Shown in pieces: positions 20,810 to 64,000 of a stretch of DNA of 64,000 nucleotides. Under the pieces are notes generated by a model. It made no database searches, was not told the DNA's origin, and saw only the letters and a list, made by a program, of their open reading frames with translations. This stretch comes from Arbacia lixula. Its lineage: Eukaryota; Echinodermata; Echinoidea; Arbacioida; Arbaciidae. The first letter of the stretch is position 1; each line of letters begins with the position of its first letter. The DNA is taken from contig OZ022596.1 in the NCBI GenBank assembly GCA_963669155.1, positions 2,676,473 to 2,740,472 on the forward strand, written 5' to 3'. The translations under genes and the position numbers were made by a program.

Positions 20810-22354
20810 CAGATTGATCGTTTATGTGTGCGCTAACAAGGCACAATATTTGTAGGTCTTCAAAAAGTACCCGGAAATCCTGAATTTCATTCAAGTTTTG
20901 CATATTCTAAATCACTTAACTGCCCCATTAAGTGTAGATAAGCAAGTACTGTCTTCATAGTGAGCATATACCATTTATAGTTCCTCCTTCTAGTATTGGC
21001 CATGTGTTAATGTGCAATATAACTTATTACTTGCAACTTTTTACCCTATTTTATGCACATTAATAAGTGAAATCCAAATTTCCTCAAGCTAATTCTTGTC
21101 ATTTTTTTGTCGCTGCATTTAAGATCGTATCCTTCGTTTCAAAATATGGCTTTTAGATATTTCTGTAGGTGTTTATCTGGATATTACTCATATACAAATA
21201 GAGGAACTTTCAGTGACAGTGTGGTAGTAGATGTGCTTTTGTTGCAAAGAAAAAAGACAATTTGTTGGAAAATGTTGAAATGCTTTGTTGAACAGATCAA
21301 AATAGAATGCTACAAACATTATTTAATTGAATATTACATTCATATAAGAGCAATAAGCGTAGAACCATTGACGATCATCATTGCATACACAGTGAACTTG
21401 TTCGACAGACATCTTACAGACTGATACCAAAGTAATATTTTTATAGCATTTGACTGTGCAGTCTCAAATTTCTCTAGCTTTTCCTCATCAATATTTGATG
21501 TTATTCCATCATCTTTGCAGCCCTGAAAAATGTGTAAAATTGTCAATACAGTTATTGGGCAGTCCCAACATGATAGTCTGTACAAAAACTAAGTTAATTC
21601 ATGATTTGTTTGAACATTAATAATGTAGGATGACATAATTAATTAGTTCCATTAACAAAGATACCATGTTTTTTGGAACAGTTGATTTTCCCCTGAAGAT
21701 TTCTGGATTGTAAATGGTCTCGATGTTTCAATAATTGTGTATACTTGTAGTCGATGCGAATTGCAATCAGGTGGTTTTTAAAGAGAGTAAGATTGTATCA
21801 ATAAAATTGATTATTATGCAATCAGTGGACAAATTTTGTGAATTTTATGTGAATTTTGTGAATGTATATATTTCCATTGAATTGCATGCATGCATAGATG
21901 GAATACCCAGTGAATACAACTTCAAACCAATCTACAAAGATATTTTGACTGGGGTATGTTATTCCATAGAACTTGTGACTTTGTGATTGATTCGGTAAGG
22001 GTTTAGTATTAGGGTTAGGTGTTATTGCTAGGGTTGGAGTTTGGAGGTTTGGCATATTTTTGAACATTTGCCCTCACCCTTCAATGAATCATCATTTTTA
22101 GCATATTTGTTTGTGAACAAATTGATATTGGAAAGTTTTTTTTTTCTTCCGTTTCCCTTATCATGCAAACATTTCAATGTGTTGAAGATTCATAGCTAGT
22201 GAGCTTTCATTTAATGTAATGTATGAGTCTGTATCATTTGACATACAGTAGCAATATCAATGTATGGTTTTGTTGGGTAGTGACACTAATTTTGAAATAA
22301 ATGGAGCTACAAGTCCTGATACTGGATAGTGTTTGTGTGTTGTGTTGGTCTTTT
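20810..22354. other. Intergenic, nothing recognised
   Basis: AT-rich sequence with only short random frames. No array, element ends or exon-like segment was found. Confidence 0.6.
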
Positions 22355-22690
22355 TTTTTAAAGATGGCCCAGTCCCATTTACAAACATCTGCAAACTTCA
22401 TGAAAGTTTGCACATAATTTAGCACGTATCTTTGGGATACCAACTGTGAAATTTTAAGGTCAATGGTACTATAACTCCCATAGAATAAATGAAAATCTAA
22501 CTAGTTTTCACTGAGATTTGACTATTTTTGTGGTATGAAAAAAGAGCGCTCGATTAATGATCGAAAAAATTTTCCTCAAAACCGAATATTACGCTTTTTC
22601 GATTCCAGGAAAAAGTTATATAGCCACACTCTCTCAGATGAGAAAATCGGGGAACTTTCAGAATTAGGTCTGCAATAGGGACATGCTCTT
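22355..22690 (-). repeat. Dispersed repeat, inverted partner of 3960-4335
   Basis: Reads AAGATGGCCC at the left and TTTCAGAATTAGGT at the right. It is the reverse complement of the block at 3960-4335 with about three quarters of positions shared by eye. Both copies hold the same order of motifs, so it is an interspersed repeat and not chance. Confidence 0.65.
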
Positions 22691-23065
22691 CATGATCTCC
22701 TTCGTTCTCTTCTCTCTCACTTTATGTCGCTCTTGTCTCTCTCACTTTGTCTTTCTCACCATTGTATTTCTCTTTCTATCTCACGCTCTCTCTCATTTAC
22801 TCTGTCTCTCTCTATCTCTATCTCTGTCTCTGTCTCTCTCTATCTCTGTCTCTATCTCTGTCTCTCTCTAACTCTGTCTCTATCTCTGTCTCTCTCTATC
22901 TCTGTCTCTCTCTGTGTCTCTCTCTATCTCTGTCTCTCTGTGTCTCTCTCTATCTCTGTCTCTCTGTGTCTCTCTCTATCTCTGTCTCTCTCTATCTCTT
23001 TCTAACTCTGTCTCTCTCTAACTCTGTCTCTCTCTATCTATGTCTCTATCTAACTCTGTCTCTCT
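22691..23065. repeat. CT/TCTG microsatellite
   Basis: An imperfect array of CTCTGTCTCTCTCTAT-type units. All long frames here translate to Ser/Leu/Val repeats and are artefacts. It abuts the MITE beginning at 23070. Confidence 0.92.
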
Positions 23066-23069
23066 CACT

Positions 23070-23317
23070 AAAGGCCCGGTCACACCGCCAAAACTTAGCT
23101 GCAGCGTTCCTGGAGCGGTGAAGAAAAAAAAATTATCACCGGCTCGTTTCCGTTCACCACTGTTTAACAAAAGTTGGCCCCCGTTACGACAATGCCGTAT
23201 ATGATCGGCCAACAATGATGGTCCCTCCTACTGCTCCGCAAGTGTCAAAATTTGGCCCCCTCTCCCTACCGTGCAAGGAACGCTCCAACAAAGTTTGGGC
23301 GGTGTGACCGGGCCTTA
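23070..23317. mobile_element. MITE with AAGGCCCGGTCACACCGCC ends
   Basis: The terminal inverted repeats AAGGCCCGGTCACACCGCC and GGCGGTGTGACCGGGCCTT bound about 250 bp. Further inside, GCGTTCCTGGAGCGG and CAAGGAACGCTCC partly pair. It is inserted in the CT microsatellite, which resumes for about 60 bp to its right. Confidence 0.85.
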
Positions 23318-24140
23318 ACTCCCATCTCTCGCTGTCTTTCTCTGTCTTGCACTGTCTCTCTCTCTCACCCTTTCTCAGACTTGCCGTCTGTATTGCTGAG
23401 GTATGGATGTCAAAAAGACAACACAAATTTAGCTACCAATTGCTAAAGATGGAAATAGAGAAGGAGAACTACTTTAAACTGAATGCACAAAAAATGGGGA
23501 AAGCGTGCCCAAAGCAAAAGAATCCGTAAATGCTCTCTCACACAAAGCACTCGCGAGAAAACCACCACAACAAGTTCCTTCGCTTTCTCACAATTCTCTG
23601 CACAAATATTTATTGACAGGATTCATACAATGGTACAGGAATATATTAGAGAATGACAAAAGTACTGGATTAAAGTTTGGGTCACTCGTTATACCATCAA
23701 CACACGCTTCATACAAAAAATGCTACTAACAGAGATATAAATAATATGAAAGTTCACAACATACACAATGTCAAATCAAGTACATGAACCATACTAATAA
23801 TGCATACACACTATATTCACTATCCATCCATAATAATAATACATAGATTTGATAAAGCGCTTAAAATGAAAAGGTATCTCTAAGCGCTTAACAATAGTGT
23901 TGGATGCTTGTAAATCTTTGTGACTCCTGTCCAATCCCAAAGGGGCATTTAGGAACATGGCAGCCACCGAGGGCGCACTCATTCCATTCCTACAGGGTAT
24001 CACATTATACACCTGGGTGGAGAGCGGCAATGTGGATGAAGTGTCTTTGCCGAAGTGCCATGGCTGGGTTTGAACGCGAAAGCTTCATCCACAGTCCACA
24101 GCCACAACACCTCTACCTCCATAGTTAACAAACACACAAA
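23318..24140. repeat. Intergenic with SINE-like remnants
   Basis: The part 23834-23900 has GATAAAGCGCTTAAAATG and CTCTAAGCGCTTAACAAT, and 23999-24125 has CACCTGGGTGGAGAGCGGCA, TGCCATGGCTGGGTTTGAAC and a tail ACAACACCTCTACC. These are typical degraded tRNA-like repeat motifs. The stretch 23400-23830 shows nothing recognisable. Confidence 0.45.
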
Positions 24141-24142
24141 CA

Positions 24143-24250
24143 TGAGCCATATTCATGAAACCTCACTAAGCCTAGTTAGTAACTAAAGTGCATTCAGCTA
24201 CATGCATTTTAGAAACCAACTAGGCTAGTAAGGTTTCATGAATATGGCCC
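24143..24250. mobile_element. Short hairpin element
   Basis: GAGCCATATTCATGAAACCT and AGGTTTCATGAATATGGCC are complementary, with inner CTAAGCCTAGTTAG pairing with CTAACTAGGCTAG-like sequence. About 108 bp in total. A diverged half copy is at about 55588-55670. Confidence 0.75.
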
Positions 24251-24861
24251 CAGATGTGTTCATGTTTTTATATATATCCTGTATCGATCCTCATAAATGG
24301 TATCATGCATACATTCGGAATGGTTGAAGTATATGTAAGATGGGCAAAGGAAAACAGTGATACAAAATACAATCTAACAAGATCATTTTTACACAATCTT
24401 GAAGCTCATTTAAATAAAACTTGAAGCTCATTTAAATAAACTTGAAGGATGCGACAATGTACTAAATTCATTGTTGTTTTCAGATGTTTTGGTACATCAA
24501 TATAACCTAAGTTACCAACACACAGACTGCTGGTTGCTTTTCACTATGTTGTTGTCCACAGTATGGATTATACCTATACCTATATCTGTATCGCTAGAAA
24601 TACCTATCATCATGCCTATTGTTATCCACCAAGCTTGGACTATACCACCAGGCAAAAACTAATAACAAAATAAACTATAGTATATTAGGTATTTTGAAAG
24701 CTCTTGCCAAACCAAAACAAACAAATTGAGGTGTTACATGTAGCCCCAATCATTTTTAAAAAGTCATTGAATGAAAAGACTGATTCAACCGTTGTGGAAG
24801 GGGCTTTCAAAAAGTCTTTTGTTCATCCTTAAATGTACCTACAACTGCATCTTAAACTACG
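24251..24861. other. Intergenic, minor repeats only
   Basis: Contains a 25-bp direct repeat (ACTTGAAGCTCATTTAAATA twice near 24400-24440). Nothing else is recognisable and no exon-like frames are seen. Confidence 0.55.
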
Positions 24862-25069
24862 ATATACGCCATATATTTCGCAAGTCTAATTTTTCACGAA
24901 TCAGGATGTCTCAACAATTTTGCAAGTGCTTAAATTTGCAATCGTCGAGTACTAGTACTATTGGCACATATGGTTGTATTCATGTTTTCGCATGTTGTAA
25001 AATTCGCGAATAGCATCCGACTCGCAAAATTCACAAATAAAAATACTGCGAAATATATGGCGTATACAG
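24862..25069. mobile_element. Family G foldback, copy 1
   Basis: Ends GATATACGCCATATATTTCG and CGAAATATATGGCGTATAC are complementary. The interior has TTTCACGAATC and AAATTCGCGAATAGCA. Related copies are at 51381-51570 and 61258-61440, and a tandem array at 50690-51380 is built from its interior. Confidence 0.82.
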
Positions 25070-26208
25070 TAGTTGTTACTTTATTTCCTTAAACACATGC
25101 ACATATTAGATTGTAGAATAATATGTCTGCTACATAAGTCTTTTTCTTACTTATTCCGTTAAGTCCTTCCATAACATAGTCTTTAAGTCCAGACAAACAA
25201 TGTTATTCCTTCATTCCAGTGAACACCGTAGTAGTTAAGGATGATCAGTAGGGTCTAGAAACCAGACTATGTAAAAGATGATGTATACATGTACTTTGCA
25301 TTTGAAAACTTTCAGAGGGTGATAATACTGCTTTCTACAAACGTATAATATTCCATATTACATTTGGAATAAAGACTAGTACATTATATAAACTTCATCA
25401 CATTTTAACCTGGATCATAATACTGCTAATCTATGTAAGAAGAATAATATTATGTCTGGTAAAAAGACCTGTCCTGCTATATAGCTTTACCATACATACA
25501 TTTGAACTGGGGTCAAAATACTGGTACAGGTATTCTATGAAAGGATACTCAATCTTTATTTTCTTTGAACAAAAAAGTTGTACTGTCGCTTTTAACTTCA
25601 CCATACACATTTCAACTGGGTTCATGATATTGCCATTACATGTACATGCAAAGAATAGTATTGCTAATTATGTTTGAAGAAAAAAAAAAAGACTTCCTCT
25701 GTTCCAACTTCACCACATATACATGTTAATTGGGTAACAATTTTCCACAAATGCGAATTTTCATATTTTTTTATTCACGAGCAGGGTTTATACCACATCT
25801 TATCACCATTTTAGTTCCATTTCAACACCATTTATTCGAGAGAAAAAAAAGGTAATAATTTTACAGCTGGGAAGAAAACATCACATTTTCATGCTATCAG
25901 CCAAAATGTTTCAAGGGGCAAACAGTGTGAAGAGGGGCATATACATAAGTAGTTCTCGCTGTGTCTCGACCTCGGGAGAACATGCATATAGTTTATACAC
26001 AATATACCTTGGCTGCATATACATCACCATACCCATCATTATAATTTCAATTCAAATATATCAATACTTTGTTTCAAACCATTGCACATTTTAAAAATGA
26101 TTTCAATAATACATTCTGTTCATGGAAAGGGAATAACCATAGAATTGCTTTCGTTGATATCAAATCCATCAATTTGCTTTGATGAACAGTTGAATGTGTA
26201 CATATCTG
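25070..26208. other. Intergenic, nothing recognised
   Basis: AT-rich DNA without exon-like frames. Weakly repeated phrases such as CTTCACCA.ATA.ACAT occur near 25490, 25600 and 25710, perhaps an old duplication. Confidence 0.5.
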
Positions 26209-26616
26209 AGGGGTAGTTTATCATCTTTTCAGAATTTGAAACGCGTTTTCAAAGGCCTTACGAACACATTTCCAAAGGCCTTTACGAACGCGTTTAAAAA
26301 AACGGTGCATTTATCAACTCAATCGCCCAAGTCGAAAACTGGTCTTGTCACTGCGCAGCTCTACTGCGCCGTTACACGTGCACTATAGTACTAGTGTGCG
26401 ATCGATGTGTTTACTTAGCGTACACGTGGTCAAACAGCTTTGCATTTATGGCTCAAACGCGTTTATGATCGCACAAATTTGCGTGTTTCAAAACAGCTTT
26501 CCGAACCCCATAATCAAAACACCTTTGCGTTTATCAACTCCCTGAAACGCGTTAAAAAATTTTTTAACGCGTTTGGAAACCTTAATTCTAACAAAAAAAG
26601 GGTTGATAAACACGCC
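26209..26616. mobile_element. Family D foldback element, copy 3
   Basis: Begins TGAGGGGTAGTTTATCATC and ends GGGTTGATAAACACGCC, with the internal AAGGCCTTTACGAACGCG motifs of the family. About 410 bp, with a middle segment not seen in the other two copies. Confidence 0.75.
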
Positions 26617-28557
26617 CTGAGTGTATATTTCACTCTGTTGTTTTTTTGTGTGTGTGAATTTTGTAATTGGCTTGCACAGACACTGTACGCAACAAATTGG
26701 ATGTGTTTATGATTGTTAGCCACTGGAAGAAAAAACAGTTCGGTTTGAATCCGTGAAAATATCTGTACGCGGATAATGTATCCTGCATATCATCCCAAAG
26801 ATACTAATAAGAGCACAAATTATTGTCTGAACATTAGGAATGCGCAGCATTCATGTACATTTGACAATTTTTTTTCTGGAAGGGATGTCCTATATCACTA
26901 CTGGTTTTAAACAATGAACTATGTCCATCACAACTGACTATAACAGCAACATTAATAATAATAATGATATTTATTTGAATGATAAGATTGATATCAACTC
27001 TATGACAATTACAAATAGCATGATGATAATACTAATAATTACAATGACTATATTAATAATCAAAACAATAAAATGCAAATAATACCAGCAACAAAACAAA
27101 TAAACAGGAGTACAAGAAATAATGTGTGTTTCAGTCGTAGTCATATCTTAAGTGTTTCAAGTTAGTCCAGCAATATATAAACCATTCAATATCATGCAGT
27201 CAAACCTGATAGTGAGAAAAAACAGAGAGTTTGATATTCAGTAATATAATTCACTTCACCGCTTCATCAAAAACAAACAGCTATCCGTCTCAGCTACTAA
27301 TAAAATATTCACTGTATGTATCCACCAAAAAATATATATAACCTGAACCATGCTTACATTGTATGTCCTGAACCATGTTTCCTATTAGAAACCAAACTAA
27401 TTTCAGTTATCGTCATGGTAACCATAATTTCTAAATATGCTCAGCATGATTTCTTTTGGAAGGAAAATATACACAAAAAAATGGTAATGCTGAAAATGAT
27501 CTGTGTTTTGCTCCCAGTATGTTCTAAGTAACCATATTCAGATGGGAGAATGTGTAGAATTAAACAGGGGTATATTGTGTCAATTTCTTTTCTATTCATT
27601 ACGTCTCTAAAGCACAACCATATCACTGACAGAAAATACATTATACTATATCACTATGTACCGAGTTGTACCACATAATCGCATATATGCACCCATATCT
27701 ATGTAACATTAAACAATACAGACCAAGTATAATATAAGCAGTAGACATAGGAACACTATACATACATCTTTATTGCTGACTGGTATATAATACATAATAT
27801 ATCATATTTTATAATGCTTAATATGATATGCTTTGCTCATCATTTATAATGCTTACTGAACATTGGAATTATTTGGAAAAATGGACGAAGGACTGAGATA
27901 CATCATTGCCACAAATGGCGAATTATTTCTGATTTTGGATACAGCCAAATGCAACGCAATGTTTTATTTTGCTATTTACACATTTTTTTTTTTATACAAA
28001 ATGCATACTTCAACATTTGCATAAACAACCATTTTACATGAAATACATATGTGAACATTTCCAACGCACAGTAGATGTGGAGGGACTGTTATTTAAATCC
28101 TACATAAAAATCAAATCAAAACTTTCACTGGTTCTGAAAATGCTGGATTGTGATTGGTTGAGAGCTACAGTATATTTGCATCATACATGTATTTTAGTAA
28201 CTTCTGACTGATAACAAATTTAGAGCAATAAATTCCTAGAAATGCTGACAGAGAACAGCACCTCACAATAAGAATTGCTCAATATTTCACGAGACAAAAT
28301 AGGAACACTGTAAGAAAAATTGTACAAATTATTAAAATAGTATGTAGACTCAATTTTGTGGAGGCTGAACATTTATTTTCCTTTACATTAAGTATATATT
28401 GACATCTCAATAATGAGTTAAAAAGTGTAGTTTTTGAAAGGAAGTTTTTCAAGGAATTCATTTGAAACGTGGCAGAGTATGACTTTGGTTGGATATTTCA
28501 CATCACTACATGTGCCTATGAAAACGTGGCAGTGGAAATGTGATGTAATGCCATTTC
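26617..28557. other. AT-rich intergenic, nothing recognised
   Basis: Very AT-rich with runs such as TAATAATAATAATGATATTT near 26953. No repeat family from elsewhere in the window and no exon-like frame. It could be part of a very long DNMBP 3' UTR, but nothing in the sequence shows this. Confidence 0.5.
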
Positions 28558-28803
28558 TGCCCTAATCTGACATAATAAAGCAACTAACAAAAGAGACTTT
28601 TCTTGTAAATGAGCAAAATATGTCTATCACTTGCATTGGCATCAGAACACCACATCATGTTAGATTGAATATCTCGCAGCAAGATTAATATTTCTTGTCC
28701 AGATTTTGGCCGTATGTAGGGAATGCTAGGTACAATCTAAGAATACCAATATCCCAGATTGGAGTGATTTGTCACTTGCTTCCTTTTGTCAGAGTAGGGC
28801 AGA
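28558..28803. mobile_element. Family C MITE, copy 2
   Basis: Ends TGCCCTAATCTGACATAAT and TTTTGTCAGAGTAGGGCAG. The interior matches the copies at 9538-9782 and 30673-30923 closely. Confidence 0.85.
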
Positions 28804-30672
28804 TTTAACCTCGACAGTGCTGGTACATGTACGCACACAGCAAGCTTAGGAATGTAATATAATGTCAATACACGCCTTTCCCTTCCATTTATAATGTATG
28901 TCTTTAAAACTACCACAAGTGTAGTTGGGTATATACCTCTCTTCAACAGTTTAAGCTTAATTTATGTCAAGAACTTAAATACCTTGTTTACCCTTTACCT
29001 TATCATACCATTTAGTTTCACCTTCATTGATACTATAAATACGCTGCGTGATCACAAGTTGTTTAACTTAAGCTAAATTAATGCATTTATTTCAGTGTGA
29101 TGGGAGGAAAATTCGAAATAATGCATCTTACAAGCACCATTAGTTCTGTTCTTTACTAATGCTGTGAGGATAAGAAAAGCCCCGTTCATATATGATAATC
29201 ATGATGAAACCGCTATTATGCACGTCGGCAGAGAAAGTTTCCAGCGAGCCCCTGAAAACACCGTGCATATACACTGAAAAAGCAGTAATATTTGGGTGTT
29301 GTGGACAGCTGGACTTTCTCCACATCCCTAGCTAGAGCAAACATGGAATGGTGACATGTTATGCTAAGCCATACGAGCGGTGTGATTAGCGAACTACATG
29401 CCAGAGCGCAATGCATGAGGCGCAACATTTACAGCTACTTTGCAGATGCAGTTCGCTTAAAAACTCCATTCTCTTTTAATTATGCCCTTCCATTGCATGT
29501 ACCCAATGAAGTATAATCTTTTGCAGCAAACTTCAGATTTAAGATCTTCATACTTGTGATTATGAGGGAAATATGAATGTCATAACTGAACATCTTTGGT
29601 AGAATTGTATTTTGTCCTTTTCATTTAGGAAGTTTCATCAATGTATTTCCTCTAGTCTTTGTGTCATCCAATAGACTTCATACACATGTAATATAAACAT
29701 ATCAATATACCTGTAGTATTTAGCATGATCAATAATTTTCACTGATATGTATGCTATTTGTGTAGCACATAATATAAGAAACATATAACTTCTATATATA
29801 AACATATAGGCTAACACATGGATTATGACATACCATCAATATGATATAAAGCATAGAAAACTGACATAAATATGCAAAAATATACATTAACAAATTCAAA
29901 ACTGAAAGACACAAATATATATATGATGGACTACGCAATATGCTGCATATTATGAACTACAGAGCATACCATTGTGACACGTAATAGGGCTTTTACACTT
30001 TTTATACCAAAAATATAAATAGATATCTAACAAGTACATATTCAAATAATGCACAAAGGATCTTACATTTGGATAAATATATATTGATATATACAAACAT
30101 ACACAGTACTTAAAGTCATACGATATGAATCTAAATATGGAAATCTATGCACTGCCACGATCAAACCAAAAGTGAACCTCTGGTTCATATTCCGAAGGTT
30201 CGTTTATTCTGAAGGTTCGTTATTCCGAAGGTTCATAATTCCGAAACACGTAAATTGTCTATACTATATTACGCTTTGAGCCTGATGATATTCTTGAAAG
30301 TGCAAATTTAAGGTGAAGAATCTACTCAAGCATAACAACCAATATGAAGAAAATATCATGTAAGGACCTCCCTCAAAATGTCTTATGAAGTAGAAGTGTA
30401 AAGTCAATTGGAAACAGACACCTGAGGTATATTTATACAGAAATGTTGTGTTCACACTTGAGTTTTAAACAGTTTATCACGGATTAAATCTCCAATGTGC
30501 AGCAGAGAAATTTGGCAGTGTGAACGAGGCAGCATTTTCATGTCATGTCCTGAAGGTAATCAGTGTGAAATGTGGATTTGTACTTTCCTTGGCTGCTTTT
30601 GCATGAAGAAGCTGCGGGTAACACGCTGTCAGTCGATGGGAGCAGTGAGAAAGCTGATTGCCTGTCACTTAT
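28804..30672. other. AT-rich intergenic, one short repeat
   Basis: No exon-like frame. At 30185-30245 the phrase TTCCGAAGGTTCGTTATTCC recurs three times with changes, a motif that resembles a small dispersed repeat. The part 29100-29450 is less AT-rich but shows no coding signature. Confidence 0.5.
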
Positions 30673-30923
30673 TCTGCCCTAATCTGACAAAAGGAAGCAA
30701 CCAACCAAAGAGACTTTCCTTGTAAATGAGCAAAATGTGACTGTCACTTGCATCGGCATCAGTGCAACACCACATCACGTTAAATTGCATATCTCGCAGC
30801 AAGATGAATATTTCTTGTCCAGATTTTGGCAATATGTAGGGAATGCTGGGTACAATCTTAAGAATACCATTAGCCCAGATTTGAGTGATTTGTCACTTGC
30901 TTCCTTTTATCAGAGTAGGGCAG
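30673..30923. mobile_element. Family C MITE, copy 3
   Basis: Ends CTGCCCTAATCTGACAAAAG and TTTTATCAGAGTAGGGCAG, about 250 bp, collinear with the other three copies. Confidence 0.85.
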
Positions 30924-31201
30924 TATTGTCCTCATCAAGTTGCATACCTGGCAAAGATCAGTACCTGATATAATCTTCCTCCTTGTTATTGTCAAATGGT
31001 GTAAGAAATTCCCTCCACATAAGTCGTGATATCTGTCATGTACATGTATCATGTACATGTAAAGATATTTCATGAACTGATTTTGCCTAATTCGCAGAAA
31101 AAAATCTTTGATCAACTCAAGCAGCAAGAACATATATCAAGACAGAATGTTTTCAATTATATCATATTTCATTATTGCATTGTCCCCAATCAATATTTAA
31201 C

Positions 31202-31207
31202 TTTATT
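31202..31207 (-). promoter_or_regulatory. Candidate poly(A) signal for DNMBP
   Basis: AATAAA on the minus strand about 525 bp past the DNMBP stop. It is the nearest well-placed canonical signal I noticed. More distal signals exist in the AT-rich region to the left, so the true end is uncertain. Confidence 0.35.
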
Positions 31208-31346
31208 ACTCGTAATATATCCCTGCATATGAACATTGATTAATGTCTCCGTTAGATATAAACCATGTGCTATATTTTGTGCCAATGAAAAGGAAGACAC
31301 AGTCAATTCTTTCTAACCCCAGGAACGAAGACGGGGAACTCAATCA

Positions 31347-31540
31347 TATCTCTACACATTAGAGATAGAGGATTGGACTTGAGATCTATTTAGATTAATT
31401 GCAACTCTTTATAAGACTTCTAGGCCCTTTCTTAGAAACAATTGGAGTCAATCGCAACTTGACTTGCAATTGATGTCAATCATATCTCTGCACATTAGAG
31501 ATTGGAGATTGGACTTGCAGATTAATTGCAACTCTTAATG
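31347..31540. repeat. Short diverged duplication in the DNMBP 3' flank
   Basis: The phrase CAATCATATCTCTACACATT followed by AGAGAT and GGATTGGACTTG occurs near 31340 and again near 31478, each followed by AGATTAATTGCAACTCTT. Unit about 60 bp, spacing about 135 bp. Confidence 0.65.
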
Positions 31541-31610
31541 AGACGGGGCAAGAAAGAATATGTGCATGCTTTGAATCATAATGCAATAACGGAGCATACA
31601 GAGCAAAACA

Positions 31611-31731
31611 AACTGCTTCATCACATGTCAAGAACTATGATCTGGAGGAATCTGGGAGCGTTGGTCAGACGCGAGCTGACTGCTCCATCACATGTCAAGA
31701 ACTATGATCTGGAGGAATCTGGGAGCGTTGG

Positions 31732-31742
<11 letters not shown>
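31611..31742 (-). repeat. 64-bp duplication across the DNMBP stop codon
   Basis: The stretch ending TCAGACGCGAG at about 31742 is repeated about 64 bp to the left, ending at about 31678. Both contain CATGTCAAGAACTATGATCT. The right copy includes the last codons and TGA of DNMBP; the left copy lies in the 3' UTR and carries a second tail of the coding sequence. Confidence 0.85.

Positions 31743-64000
<32,258 letters not shown>

Noticed and set aside
22683..23121. Long Ser/Leu-rich open frames on the + strand
   Set aside because: They lie wholly in a CT-type microsatellite, are open in all three frames, and have no exon borders or domain.
23018..23426. Small frames around 23.2 kb
   Set aside because: They lie in the MITE at 23070-23317 and are present on both strands because of its inverted repeats.

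Overview
This is a window of animal nuclear DNA, almost certainly from a marine invertebrate deuterostome. I favour an echinoderm such as a sea urchin, but that is inferred from style and not proven. The evidence is split genes with GT-AG introns, animal-specific protein families, AT-rich noncoding DNA, many purine or pyrimidine microsatellites, and dense short foldback (MITE-like) elements. No bacterial genes, operons, rRNA genes, convincing tRNA genes or CRISPR arrays are visible.

Two genes can be read, lying tail to tail. On the + strand, six exons between 6147 and 17219 assemble with matching splice phases into a 389-residue RIC3-like protein, an ER chaperone for nicotinic acetylcholine receptors. 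It has an N-terminal hydrophobic segment, a Gly/Pro-rich stretch, a second membrane segment, coiled coils and a very acidic tail. On the - strand, fourteen exons between 64000 and 31732 give 592 residues of the C-terminal part of a Tuba/DNMBP-type Rho guanine nucleotide exchange factor: the C-terminal part of a DH domain, a BAR domain and two SH3 domains. Its N-terminus lies beyond the right edge. Three further short exons, related to each other (50542-50619, 47836-47913, 40502-40594), lie in the introns between two BAR exons and look like optional cassettes encoding a charged SEDE/SPRR linker.

Layout: 1-6100 is upstream noncoding DNA with repeats; 6.1-17.2 kb is RIC3; 17.2-19.3 kb is its probable 3' UTR; 19.3-31.2 kb is intergenic or 3' UTR, AT-rich and full of MITEs; 31.7-64 kb is DNMBP. 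The introns are filled with at least eleven repeat families, several inserted at TTAA.

The most unusual feature is a recurring class of minisatellite. Tandem arrays with units of about 110-130 bp are built from a splice site of the adjacent real exon plus a slice of that exon and its intron. They occur at the acceptor and the donor of RIC3 exon 5, the acceptor of one BAR exon, the donor of the next constitutive BAR exon, and the donor of a cassette exon. Weaker versions lie next to two other acceptors. The introns therefore carry dozens of decoy splice sites copied from the real ones. Two of the arrays also record TTAA transposon insertions against empty-site paralogues.
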